DNA of 64,000 bases from an uncultured Dehalococcoidia bacterium. GTDB taxonomy: Bacteria; Chloroflexota; Dehalococcoidia; Lucifugimonadales; UBA3495. The translations under genes and the position numbers were made by a program. The DNA lies in NCBI GenBank assembly GCA_951812535.1, contig CATOSK010000011.1, forward strand, positions 62,001-126,000, given 5' to 3'. The notes under the pieces are model-generated. The model saw only the letters and a list, made by a program, of their open reading frames with translations, made no database searches and was not told the DNA's origin. Positions 12,617 to 22,124 of this stretch are shown piece by piece; positions within the stretch are counted from its first letter, which is position 1; each line of letters begins with the position of its first letter.

Positions 12617-13528
12617 ATGCTGACCATCGTGGCAGCCATGGAGGAGGAGTTGGTTGGGGTGCGGCGGGTCCTGGAAGGGAAACGGTATCCGGACGTTGAG
12701 CTCCGGGTGGCCGGGATCGGACGGGACGGAGTGGAGAAGAGCCTGAGAGGCGTTCTGCCCACGCCGAAACGGCAGCGGGCCGGGGCAACACCGCCGGAGG
12801 AAGTGCTGCTGCTGGGGTTCGCCGGGGGAGTGGACCCGTCGCTGGCGGCGGGGGACCTGGTGCTGGCGGGCCGCTACTGCCGTCTGATCCCCGGTCCAAT
12901 GGTCCTGACGTATGACCCCGATGCGACGGGGCTGGACCGGAGCGGGACGCCGCCGGAGTTGCTGGAACGGTTGAGGACCGGGTTCGCGCTGGGCCTGGTC
13001 CAGCCGGGGTATGTTTCACTTTCCTCGGTGGGGTGGGTGGACCCGGTGATTCCCGACCGTTACGAGTTGAAGTCCCTGGGGCCGGACGCAGTGATGCGGG
13101 AGCGGGCCCGGGCATCCCTGGCGGATGCAGGCATGGCCGCGGATGAGACCGATTCCATCACGGTGGAAAGGGTGGTGACCCGCAAGAGCGAAAAGCGGGA
13201 GCTGTACCGGCAGTTCGGGGTGGGAACGGTGAACATGGAGGACTACTGGGTGGCCCGTATGGCCCAGACTGCCAGGGTGCCTTTCCTGTCGGTGCGGGCG
13301 GTGCTGGACACCGGAGGGCAGCGGCTGCCTTCCTACCTGGCGCGGCTTTCCAACAAGCCGGGAGGGGTGGCCGCATGGAAGGCCGCGACCCACCCCTGGG
13401 ATGCCCCGACGCTGGTGAGGCTAGCCAGGCAGATGCGGGCGGCCCGGGAAAGCCTGACCCGCTTCGCCGTGGCCTACCTGGAGCGCCGCTCCGCCGAGCT
13501 GGGCGGCGGGCAGTTATTCGTACCGTAG
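12617..13528 (+). CDS. hpnG: HpnG-like nucleosidase/phosphorylase (PNP/UDP family)
   Basis: MLTIVAAMEEELVGVRRVLEG...VLLLGFAGGVDPSLAAGDLVLA...NMEDYWVARMAQTARVPFLSVRAVLD; located between hpnH and hpnA. Confidence 0.75.
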   Translation: MLTIVAAMEEELVGVRRVLEGKRYPDVELRVAGIGRDGVEKSLRGVLPTPKRQRAGATPPEEVLLLGFAGGVDPSLAAGDLVLAGRYCRLIPGPMVLTYDPDATGLDRSGTPPELLERLRTGFALGLVQPGYVSLSSVGWVDPVIPDRYELKSLGPDAVMRERARASLADAGMAADETDSITVERVVTRKSEKRELYRQFGVGTVNMEDYWVARMAQTARVPFLSVRAVLDTGGQRLPSYLARLSNKPGGVAAWKAATHPWDAPTLVRLARQMRAARESLTRFAVAYLERRSAELGGGQLFVP

Positions 13529-13529
13529 G

Positions 13530-14516
13530 ATGAAAGCACTGGTCACGGGAGCGACCGGGTTCATCGGCGGAAACCTGGCCCGAGAACTGGCGGCCCAGGG
13601 GCATGAGGTCAAGGCGCTGGTGCGTCCCGGCAGCAGCACCTTAACAATCGACGGCATGGGGGTTGAACCCGTGGCGGGGGACATCGTTGATGCCCCCTCG
13701 GTCCGGGAGGGCATCAAGGGGTGCGACACAGTCTTCCACTGCGCGGCCGCCTACACCTTCTGGACGCGGGACCCGGCGTCCATCTACCGGACCAATGTGG
13801 ATGGCACCCGGGTGGTCCTGGAAGAAGCGAAGCGGGCCGGCGTGGCAGGGGTGGTCCACACCAGCACGGTCTCCACCATCGGGCTGAGGAAAGGGGGACT
13901 GGGGGATGAGGATGTTCCGGTGGACCCCGGCCACCTGGTGGGGCATTACAAGAAGTCGAAGTACGCGGCGGAGCAGGCGGCACTGGAGTACGCCTCGGAC
14001 GGCCTTCCAGTGGTCGTGGTGAATCCGGCGGCGCCCTTCGGGCCCTGGGACGTAAAGCCGACACCAACGGGGCGAATCCTGCTGGACTTTCTGCGGGGCA
14101 GGATACCGTGCTACGTGGACACCGGGATGAACGCCGTGGACGTGCGGGACGTGGCGGCGGGTCACATCCTGGCGATGGAGCGCGGGGAACCGGGGCAGCG
14201 GTACGTTCTGGGCAACCGGAATGTTTCGCTGGCGGATATCCTGGGGATGCTGGCGGATATTACGGGAAAGCGGGCGCCATTCCTGCGGGCGCCCATGTGG
14301 GCCGCCATCGGCGCGGCCTATGTGGACCAATTCGTCGAGGGGACGCTGGCACGGAGACAGCCGGCGCTTCCGCTGGAGGGGCTGAAGGTGGCCAGGACAC
14401 CGATGTACGTGAGTTGCGAGAAAGCGATAGGGGAATTGGGGCTGCCGCAAACGCCGCTGGAGGATGCGCTGGAAGAAGCGGTCCGGTGGTTCACCGATCA
14501 CGGTTATGTCCGCTAG
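13530..14516 (+). CDS. hpnA: Hopanoid-associated sugar epimerase HpnA (NAD-dependent SDR)
   Basis: MKALVTGATGFIGGNLARELAAQGHEVKALVRPGSST...VNPAAPFGPWDVKPTPTGRILLDFLRGRIPCYVDTGMN. Confidence 0.9.
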   Translation: MKALVTGATGFIGGNLARELAAQGHEVKALVRPGSSTLTIDGMGVEPVAGDIVDAPSVREGIKGCDTVFHCAAAYTFWTRDPASIYRTNVDGTRVVLEEAKRAGVAGVVHTSTVSTIGLRKGGLGDEDVPVDPGHLVGHYKKSKYAAEQAALEYASDGLPVVVVNPAAPFGPWDVKPTPTGRILLDFLRGRIPCYVDTGMNAVDVRDVAAGHILAMERGEPGQRYVLGNRNVSLADILGMLADITGKRAPFLRAPMWAAIGAAYVDQFVEGTLARRQPALPLEGLKVARTPMYVSCEKAIGELGLPQTPLEDALEEAVRWFTDHGYVR

Positions 14517-14567
14517 GCTATCCGGCAGCCCGTTGTTGAGCATCTCTGTTTTGACGGAGCAGTTCCA

Positions 14568-16649
14568 TTGATTGACAGGCACACTACAATCTCGAAAACT
14601 TCCCATTCCCCCATTCCGGCGCAAATCATGGCGACCGGGGGCGGGCAGAGGGAAGACCCGAAAACCGGGGCGGAACGGGCTATTGCCCGCAGCCAGGACT
14701 ACTTCCTGCGGACGCAGGATGAAGATGGGTACTGGTGGGGAGAGCTGGAGTCCAACAACACGATGGAAGCCGAGTACATCATGCTGTCCCACTTCCTGGG
14801 CCGGAAGGAAGAGGAGAAATGGCGGAAGCTGGCCAATTACATCGTCAGCAAGCAGCGGCAGGACGGTTCGTGGGGCCAATATTACGAGGCGCCGGGAGAC
14901 CTGAGCACCTCGGTTGAGTGCTACTTTGCGCTGAAGCTGGCCGGTTATCCGGCGGAGTCGGACCCGATGCGGCGGGCGCGAAAGTTCATACGTTCCAGGG
15001 GAGGCGTACCCGGGTGCCGGGTGTTCACCAAGATCTGGCTGGCAATGTTCGGCCAGTGGGACTGGAAGGGGACTCCCAACATGCCGCCGGAGCTGATGCT
15101 GCTGCCGTCGTGGTTTCCCTTCAACATCTACGAGTTTTCCAGTTGGGCGCGGCCGACGGTGGTGCCGTTGATGCTGGTCTTGACCTACCATCCGACCTGC
15201 GATGTGCCAGACTGGGCGAACATTGACGAACTGTACCTGCAGCCCCGGTCGGAGGTGGACTATTCGCTGCCCTACCCAGGGTTGAACCTGACGTGGTCGA
15301 GCCTGCTGTACCACGCGGACCAACTGGTGGGGCTGTACCGGCGGTTCCCGATACACCCGCTGCGGGGGCAGGCGGCGCAGAAAGCGGAGGAGTGGCTGCT
15401 GGCCCACCAGGAGTACGACGGGTCTTGGGGAGGCATACAGCCGCCTTGGGTGTATTCCCTGATCGCGCTGCACCACCTGGGGTACGGCGCGGACCATCCG
15501 GTAATCGAGCGGGGGTTTTCCGGGATAGAGGGGTTTGCCATCGAAACGAAAGACACGATGACCATACAGGGGTGCATTTCCCCGGTGTGGGATACGTGCC
15601 TGGCGCAATTTGCCCTGCTGGAGTCGGGGGTCCCGCCGGACGATCCGGCAATCCTGAAGTCCGGGAGCTGGCTGCTGGGGCGGCAGATCCTGAGTCCCGG
15701 GGACTGGCAGGTCAAGACCAGGGATGTCGAGCCGGGCGGCTGGGCGTTCGAGTTCCACAACGAGCTATATCCCGACATTGACGACGCGGCCATCGTGGTG
15801 ATGGCGCTGATGCTGTCGGACCTGGGGGACGGGGAAGGAGCGAAGCGGCGGGCGGTCCGGCGGGGGATCGACTGGATGATGGCACTCCAGTGCAAGGACG
15901 GCGGCTGGGGGGCGTTCGACAAGGACAACAACCGGAAGTACATGGCCGACCTGCCCTTCAGCGATTTTGGCGACACGGTGGACCCACCCAGCGCGGACGT
16001 TACCGGCCACGTCCTGGAAATGCTGGGCCGCTGTGGATACAGAAGGGACTACGGTCCCCTGGGGAAGGGCTACCGGTTCCTGCGCGACCAGCAGGAAGAC
16101 AACGGCTCCTGGTTCGGGCGGTGGGGCGTGAATTACGTGTACGGCACGGGAGCGGTGCTGCCCGGGCTGCAGGCCATCGGGGAGGATATGAGCCAGCCCT
16201 ATGTCCGCAGGGCGGTCTCCTGGCTGCTGGAGCACCAGAACCACGACGGAGGCTGGGGAGAAAGCTGCGGGTCCTACGTTGATCCGGGGCTGCATGGCGT
16301 GGGCCCCAGCACCCCCTCACAGACTGCCTGGGCAATGCTGGGGCTGATGGCGGCGGGGGAGGTGGACAATCCGGCCACGCGGAGGGGGGCCGAGTACCTG
16401 GTCGCTACCCAACTGGAAGACGGCACCTGGGACGAGCCCTATTTCACCGGCACCGGGTTTCCGGGATACGGCATCGGAGAGCCGATGCGACAGAACGGCA
16501 GGAACGGTCGGAAAAGGCAGGACCTGGAGATGGGGGCGTCGTTCATGATTAACTACCATCTTTACCGGAACTACTGGCCGCTGATGGCGCTGGGACGGTT
16601 CCGGCGGTTGGCCTCGAAGAATGGGTCCGGGGCCGTATTGCCTCAATAA
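14568..16649 (+). CDS. shc: Squalene-hopene cyclase
   Basis: Multiple QW motifs (QDGSWGQY, YDGSWGG, KDGGWGAFDKDN, HDGGWGES), YPDIDDAAIVV (DxDD catalytic motif), DPPSADVTGH. Confidence 0.97.
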   Translation: MIDRHTTISKTSHSPIPAQIMATGGGQREDPKTGAERAIARSQDYFLRTQDEDGYWWGELESNNTMEAEYIMLSHFLGRKEEEKWRKLANYIVSKQRQDGSWGQYYEAPGDLSTSVECYFALKLAGYPAESDPMRRARKFIRSRGGVPGCRVFTKIWLAMFGQWDWKGTPNMPPELMLLPSWFPFNIYEFSSWARPTVVPLMLVLTYHPTCDVPDWANIDELYLQPRSEVDYSLPYPGLNLTWSSLLYHADQLVGLYRRFPIHPLRGQAAQKAEEWLLAHQEYDGSWGGIQPPWVYSLIALHHLGYGADHPVIERGFSGIEGFAIETKDTMTIQGCISPVWDTCLAQFALLESGVPPDDPAILKSGSWLLGRQILSPGDWQVKTRDVEPGGWAFEFHNELYPDIDDAAIVVMALMLSDLGDGEGAKRRAVRRGIDWMMALQCKDGGWGAFDKDNNRKYMADLPFSDFGDTVDPPSADVTGHVLEMLGRCGYRRDYGPLGKGYRFLRDQQEDNGSWFGRWGVNYVYGTGAVLPGLQAIGEDMSQPYVRRAVSWLLEHQNHDGGWGESCGSYVDPGLHGVGPSTPSQTAWAMLGLMAAGEVDNPATRRGAEYLVATQLEDGTWDEPYFTGTGFPGYGIGEPMRQNGRNGRKRQDLEMGASFMINYHLYRNYWPLMALGRFRRLASKNGSGAVLPQ

Positions 16650-16729
16650 CAACCGGGGCCGTAGTAACCGGTGCCGCAAAAGTTGTTAAAATAGTTCACG
16701 AAACTATCACTTCCACCCGAGGCGGCCCT

Positions 16730-17749
16730 ATGACTCAAAGGGCGACATCTCAGGGGGCTTCATGGCCGGTAGAGGATGCCTACCGGTATTGTGAGCGGCT
16801 GGCCCGGACTCACTACGAAAACTTCACGGTGGGGTCACTCCTGATGCCAAGGCCCCTGCGGCGGCACATGTTCGCCGTGTATGCCTACTGCCGCACGGTG
16901 GACGACCTGGGGGACGAAGCCATCCGAGGGGCGGCGAACCCTCACTTGGCAACGGCACCTGTCCCAGCCGGAGCCGCCGGCGACGACACGGGAAGCTACC
17001 GCCTGGCGCTGCTGGACTGGTGGGAGTCGGAGCTGGACGCGTGCTACGAGGGACAGCCGTCCCATCCGGTGCATGTGGCACTGAAGGAGACAATCCACGA
17101 GTTCGACCTGCCCCGGGAGCCGTTCCAAAGGCTCATCGAAGCAAACCGGATGGACCAGCAGGCCCAACGGTATCCTACCTACGGAGACCTCCTGCATTAC
17201 TGCGATCACTCGGCCAACCCGGTGGGCCGGTTGGTGCTGCACCTGTTCAGGTACGGCGACGAGGAACGGCAGCTAATGTCGGACGCCACCTGCACCGCCC
17301 TGCAGTTGACCAACTTCTGGCAGGACGTGGCGCGGGACTACCGGAAGGGGCGGATTTACCTTCCGCTGGAGGATATGGAGGCCTTCGGATACACCGAGAA
17401 CGAGCTGGCGGGGGATGTGGAGAACGGGGCTTTCCGGGAACTGATGGCGTTCGAGGTGGAGCGGGCGGAAGGGCTGTTCCGGGAAGGGGCGCCACTGGCG
17501 GGAACGCTGACCGGGCCGGCGCGGCTGGACGTCGCGCTGTTCACCCGTGGCGGAATGGCTGTGCTGGAGGCGATCCGGAAGCAGGACTACCGGGTGCTGG
17601 GGAGAAGGCCCGCGCTTTCCCGCGCCCGCAAAGCAGGGCTGTTCCTCTCCGCGTGGGCGGGGGCGAAGCTGGGAGCCGGATGGGGGCTGCCGGAAAGCCG
17701 TAACCCGGAAAGCCGTAACCCGGAAAGCCGTAACGGGGAGGTGCGCTAG
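16730..17749 (+). CDS. hpnC: Squalene synthase HpnC
   Basis: EDAYRYCERLARTHYENFTVGSLLMPRPLRRHMFAVYAYCRTVDDLGDEA...LTNFWQDVARDYRKGRIYLP. Confidence 0.93.
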   Translation: MTQRATSQGASWPVEDAYRYCERLARTHYENFTVGSLLMPRPLRRHMFAVYAYCRTVDDLGDEAIRGAANPHLATAPVPAGAAGDDTGSYRLALLDWWESELDACYEGQPSHPVHVALKETIHEFDLPREPFQRLIEANRMDQQAQRYPTYGDLLHYCDHSANPVGRLVLHLFRYGDEERQLMSDATCTALQLTNFWQDVARDYRKGRIYLPLEDMEAFGYTENELAGDVENGAFRELMAFEVERAEGLFREGAPLAGTLTGPARLDVALFTRGGMAVLEAIRKQDYRVLGRRPALSRARKAGLFLSAWAGAKLGAGWGLPESRNPESRNPESRNGEVR

Positions 17750-18624
17750 TGACAACCCTGGCAGCGGCCTACGAAGAGTGCCGCCGGATAACACGCCGGG
17801 AGGCCAAGAATTTCTACTTCGCTTTCCTGACCCTGCCCCGTCCCCAACGGGCCGCAATCTACGTTGCGTACACGTTCTGCCGCTACTGCGATGATGCCGT
17901 GGACGAAGAGGGGACCATGGACGCGAAGCTGTCCATGCTGGCCGAGCTGAGGGGCAGGCTGGGACGGTGTTACGAGGGACAGGAGGAAGGAACGGTGTTC
18001 CTGGCCCTGGCCGACGTGGTCCGAAAATACGGAATTCCGCAGGAGTATTTCCTGGAGATCCTTGCGGGGGTGGAATCGGACCTGGTGAAGGACCGATACG
18101 AGAACTTCGATGAACTGAGGCGGTATTGCTACCAGGTGGCATCCGCGGTCGGGCTGGTCTGCCTGCACATTTTCGGCTTCGAGAACCCGAAAGCGAAAGA
18201 CCATGCCGTTGATCTCGGGCTGGCGATGCAGCTGACCAACATCGCCCGGGACGTGAAGGAAGACCTGGACATGGGGAGGGTGTACCTTCCCAGGGACGAG
18301 ATGGAGAGATTCGGGTACAGCGAGGCGGACCTGATGGCGGGCACGGTGAATCCAGCCTTCACCGGCTTCATGCGCTTCCACTGCCGGCGGGCCCGGGAGT
18401 ATTTCGACTCGGGGTTTCAACTCCTGCCCTACCTTCCCCCACGTTCCCGCGCCTGTCCTGCCGTGCTGGGAGGTCTATACTCGAGGGTGCTGGACCACAT
18501 CGAAGCCGTGGACTACGACGTGCTGAACCACCGGGTCAGCCTGAGCAAGATGGAGAAGGTGGGGGTTACCGCCCAGACATGGCTGGCCAGCCAACTGAAA
18601 CGCCGACGTCCCATACCAGCGTAA
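17749..18624 (+). CDS. hpnD: Presqualene diphosphate synthase HpnD
   Basis: EECRRITRREAKNFYFAFLTLPRPQRAAIYVAYTFCRYCDDAVDE...LTNIARDVKEDLDMGRVYLPRDE. Confidence 0.93.
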   Translation: MTTLAAAYEECRRITRREAKNFYFAFLTLPRPQRAAIYVAYTFCRYCDDAVDEEGTMDAKLSMLAELRGRLGRCYEGQEEGTVFLALADVVRKYGIPQEYFLEILAGVESDLVKDRYENFDELRRYCYQVASAVGLVCLHIFGFENPKAKDHAVDLGLAMQLTNIARDVKEDLDMGRVYLPRDEMERFGYSEADLMAGTVNPAFTGFMRFHCRRAREYFDSGFQLLPYLPPRSRACPAVLGGLYSRVLDHIEAVDYDVLNHRVSLSKMEKVGVTAQTWLASQLKRRRPIPA

Positions 18625-20138
18625 TCGTGCTGGGCGGGGGAGTCGCAGGAATATCCGCCGCCCTGCACCTCTCCGAAGCCGGGTTCAAGGTCACGCTGGT
18701 GGAGTCCCGCCGTTTCCTCGGGGGTCGGGCCTTTTCCTTCACCGACGGGAAAACTGGGGACGCGGTGGACAACGGCCAGCATGTGATCACCGGCGGCTGC
18801 ACCCAGTTTCTGGATCTGCTGAAGCGGCTGGGGGCCCGGGACCGCTGGTTCCTGCAACCCCGCCTGGCTGTAAGGGTGCGTTCACGGCAGGGGACCACGG
18901 GGGCTCTCCGCACCGGGATGGCGCCGGCTCCCTTTCACCTGCTGGGGTCCCTGCTTCGCTACCCCTATCTACCGGCCGCGGACAAGGTCCGGGTCCTCAC
19001 CGCGCTGGTGAGGGCGAAGTTGACCGACCGTTGGCAGCCCGCGTTGGAGCGCATCACGTTCCGGGACTGGCTGGTGAAACGAGGGCATACGGAAAGGGCC
19101 ATCGCGAAATTCTGGAACGTATTTGTCGAACCGGTCCTGAACGACAGCGTTTCCGACGTGAGCGCCGCCATGGGGCTCATGTTCGTGCAGGAGGCGATGC
19201 TGAAGGGATACAGCGACCCCAACATCGGCTACCCAATGGGCGGCTTGCTTCCGTGCCTGGGCGAGCCGGCCAGGGAGAAACTGTCAGCGCTGGGCTGCAA
19301 CGTGATGCTGGGGGCGCCGGTGAAGCGGATAGTTGTCGAGGCAGGAAGCGACTCCCGGGAAGGGTCCGCCGCACCAACGGGGGACGGGTCCACGGGCGTA
19401 GCGTTGGCAGGACCGGGGCAGCAGAGCGGAGAAGCACGGGTGGCGGGGGTCGAACTGGGATCGGGAGAGATGGTGATTGGGGACAGGTATGTCAGCGCCC
19501 TGCCCCGGGATGTTCTGGGGATGGTCCTGCCCGGTGAGATGGCCGATATGCCGGTTCTCTCCAGGGCGGGAAAGATACAGCAGGCCCCCATCGTGAACGT
19601 TCATCTGTGGTACGACCGGCCAGTTATGGAGGAAGATTTCTGCGCCTTTGTGGACAGCCCCCTGCAGTGGGTGTTCAATAAGGGAGCGTCTTCGGGAGCG
19701 TCTTTGGGAGGGTCCGGCACGGAAGGGGCCCAGCCGGCCGGAGAAGGCACCGTGGGGCAGAGAATCTGTGTTTCCCTGAGCGCAGCGTGGGAGCACATTG
19801 ACCTGCCCAGGGAGGAGTTGGCACAGGCGATCCATGCCGAGGTCCTGGCGGCCTTCTCCCATAACGAAGAGTGGCAGAAGCGAGGCAGCCCAAATCTGCT
19901 GCACTGGTCGGTGGTGAAGCATAGGCAGGCGACAATCCGGTGCCTGCCCGGGGTGGAAGATCTCCGGCCGCCGAGTGCGACCCCGATTCCCAACTTGTTC
20001 CTGGCCGGGGACTGGACGAAAACCGGGTGGCCGTCGACCCTGGAGGGGGCGGCGCGGAGCGGGTTCAACGCAGCCCAGGCTGTGGCGGCGTCATTGGGGA
20101 AGACCCCGGATCCGGTCCGGCGGACGGAGGGTTGGTGA
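18579..20138 (+). CDS. hpnE: Hydroxysqualene dehydroxylase HpnE
   Basis: VIVLGGGVAGISAALHLSEAGFKVTLVESRRFLGGRAFSF...NLFLAGDWTKTGWPSTLEGAARSGFNAA; start overlaps the hpnD end. Confidence 0.93.
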   Translation: MAGQPTETPTSHTSVIVLGGGVAGISAALHLSEAGFKVTLVESRRFLGGRAFSFTDGKTGDAVDNGQHVITGGCTQFLDLLKRLGARDRWFLQPRLAVRVRSRQGTTGALRTGMAPAPFHLLGSLLRYPYLPAADKVRVLTALVRAKLTDRWQPALERITFRDWLVKRGHTERAIAKFWNVFVEPVLNDSVSDVSAAMGLMFVQEAMLKGYSDPNIGYPMGGLLPCLGEPAREKLSALGCNVMLGAPVKRIVVEAGSDSREGSAAPTGDGSTGVALAGPGQQSGEARVAGVELGSGEMVIGDRYVSALPRDVLGMVLPGEMADMPVLSRAGKIQQAPIVNVHLWYDRPVMEEDFCAFVDSPLQWVFNKGASSGASLGGSGTEGAQPAGEGTVGQRICVSLSAAWEHIDLPREELAQAIHAEVLAAFSHNEEWQKRGSPNLLHWSVVKHRQATIRCLPGVEDLRPPSATPIPNLFLAGDWTKTGWPSTLEGAARSGFNAAQAVAASLGKTPDPVRRTEGW

Positions 20139-21100
20139 CCGGAACAAGCAAAACGGTGGCGGTAACCGGGGCGTCGGGTTACATAGGAACCCGGCTGCTC
20201 CGGGAGCTGGAAAAACGCGGAGACGGGCGCCTGGTCGCCCTGGACACCCGTCCCCTGGCCCTGCCGGTCCACAACATCGTCGCGCGGCGGAAGGATGTCA
20301 GCAGACCCATCGACGACATCCTGCAGCAGCACCGGGTATCCACCCTGGTCCACCTGGCAGCGGCACCCAGCCCCGACGGAGACGCCGCGGATTCAACAAC
20401 CAAGGCCAACCTGCTCATGCTGGAATCGGTGCTGCACTCCTGCGAACGGGCCGGGGTCAACAACGTGGTGTTTCTGAGTTCCCACCTCGTCTACGGCGTC
20501 TGGCCGGACAATCCGATACCGTTGACCGAAGACTCGCTGCTCCGGCCCAACAAGGACTACCCTCCCTCGAACGAAAGATTCCTGTGCGAAGGCGCAGTGC
20601 AGAAATACGCGCTCCGTCATCCTGAATCCCGCCTTGCGGTCCTGCGGACGCCGCCGGTCCTGGGCCCCACCTCACCACCTGACCCTTCCCGGATATTCCC
20701 AATCGCCGTGCGACCGGGCAGGCGGCCGAGGGGCATCCCATTCCAGTTCCTGCACGAGGACGATCTGGCGCGGGCGATCACGACGGTTGTCGACCGGCAA
20801 ACGGCAGGAACTTTCAATCTGGCCGCGGAGGGGATTGCCATGTACAGCGAGATCGCGGAGGCATTGCACCCCGGCCCCGAAACTAAGCGGAGGGTTCCGG
20901 GACTCGGGACTCATGGACTGCCGCCCGTCGACCTGCCGCAGATTCCGAGGCTGGAACGGACAGACGGCTTCCGCCAACGGGACGTGCTGAAACATCCCAT
21001 AATCCTCAGCACGGGGAAGGTCAAGCACGTCCTGGGGCTGCGGGCCCGGTACTCGTCCCTGGAGACGCTGACATCCTTCGTAAATACGGCGCTGGTCTGA
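20135..21100 (+). CDS. NAD-dependent epimerase/dehydratase (second SDR of hopanoid operon)
   Basis: GTG start at 20135 overlaps the hpnE stop (GTGA): VTGTSKTVAVTGASGYIGTRLLRELEKRG...NVVFLSSHLVYG. Confidence 0.85.
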   Translation: MTGTSKTVAVTGASGYIGTRLLRELEKRGDGRLVALDTRPLALPVHNIVARRKDVSRPIDDILQQHRVSTLVHLAAAPSPDGDAADSTTKANLLMLESVLHSCERAGVNNVVFLSSHLVYGVWPDNPIPLTEDSLLRPNKDYPPSNERFLCEGAVQKYALRHPESRLAVLRTPPVLGPTSPPDPSRIFPIAVRPGRRPRGIPFQFLHEDDLARAITTVVDRQTAGTFNLAAEGIAMYSEIAEALHPGPETKRRVPGLGTHGLPPVDLPQIPRLERTDGFRQRDVLKHPIILSTGKVKHVLGLRARYSSLETLTSFVNTALV

Positions 21101-21103
21101 GGC

Positions 21104-22018
21104 ATGACCCCGGTCCGGCGAATCATTATCGACACTGATCCCGGGGTGGATGACGCCATCGCCATCCTGATGGCCCTGGCGGCTCCCCAGGTCGAGGTGG
21201 TGGGGCTGACCACGGTGGGCGGCAACGTTTCCCTGGCCCAGGGGACGCGGAACGCGCTTGCCCTGCTGGAATTTACGGGGGCCAGCCAAGTTCCCGTATC
21301 GCGGGGGGCGTCCCGGCCCCGGCGGGGGAAGTACCTGTATTCCCACGAGTTTCATGGGAAGACGGGCCTCACCCGCCGGATGCCTGCCCCATCCATCCGG
21401 GAGTGCGGCGAACCGGCGGTGGAGTTCATGGCGGGACGGTTGGAACAGCATCCGAGGGAGATAGACCTGGTGGCGCTGGGCCCGTTGACCAACCTGGCCC
21501 GCCTCCACCGCAGATATCCGGGAGTGCTGGCCAAGGGCCGTTCCGTGACGGTGATGGGCGGCGCCGTGGGAGCGCCGGGCAACGTGACGCCCCACGCCGA
21601 GTTCAACTTCTACAGCGATCCGGTGGCGGCGCGGGAAGTCCTGGAGACGGGAGTCCCAATGACGCTGGTGGACCTGGGCGCCTGCCGCCAGGTGTGGATA
21701 TCACGGGAAGACGCGGCGGCAAGCCATGAGGAAGGGCCATTGGGCCGGCTGGCAGCGGAAATCCTGCAGGGATGGTTCGAGCAGGACCCGCGGCGGGACC
21801 GGTTCGAGTTCTACGATCCGCTGACCATGGCGGTCTGCCTGGACCCGGACATCGTTGGAAGCCAGCCGGTCACCCTGGAGGTGGGTACGGAGCAGGGCAG
21901 CCGGTGGGGCGAGTCGCGGGTGACTGGGGAAGGCGGGCCGGTTTCGGTGGCGGACGAGGTGGACGCTCCCCGGTTTTTCGCGCTGCTGGAGACTTTGTTG
22001 GGGATCAAGGGTTCCTGA
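21104..22018 (+). CDS. Nucleoside hydrolase (inosine-uridine preferring family)
   Basis: RRIIIDTDPGVDDAIAILMALAAPQVEVVGLTTVGGNVSLAQGTRNAL (DTDPGxDD motif); VALGPLTNLA. Confidence 0.95.
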   Translation: MTPVRRIIIDTDPGVDDAIAILMALAAPQVEVVGLTTVGGNVSLAQGTRNALALLEFTGASQVPVSRGASRPRRGKYLYSHEFHGKTGLTRRMPAPSIRECGEPAVEFMAGRLEQHPREIDLVALGPLTNLARLHRRYPGVLAKGRSVTVMGGAVGAPGNVTPHAEFNFYSDPVAAREVLETGVPMTLVDLGACRQVWISREDAAASHEEGPLGRLAAEILQGWFEQDPRRDRFEFYDPLTMAVCLDPDIVGSQPVTLEVGTEQGSRWGESRVTGEGGPVSVADEVDAPRFFALLETLLGIKGS

Positions 22019-22062
22019 AGGCAAGACTCAGGGAGAATTCCTGCGAACGAATCCACCAAACG

Positions 22063-22100
22063 AACCCCTGCAACCCGATACGAATCGGGTTGCAGGGGTT
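22063..22100. terminator. Bidirectional terminator
   Basis: AACCCCTGCAACCCGAT-ACGA-ATCGGGTTGCAGGGGTT, 17 bp perfect stem between convergent genes. Confidence 0.88.
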
Positions 22101-22124
22101 TCAATTTATGCCCTGAGGTAGGGG

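Noticed and set aside
13641-15758. 705-aa minus-strand ORF over hpnA/shc
   Set aside because: Antisense shadow; composition rich in R/P/H/Q and no family resemblance.
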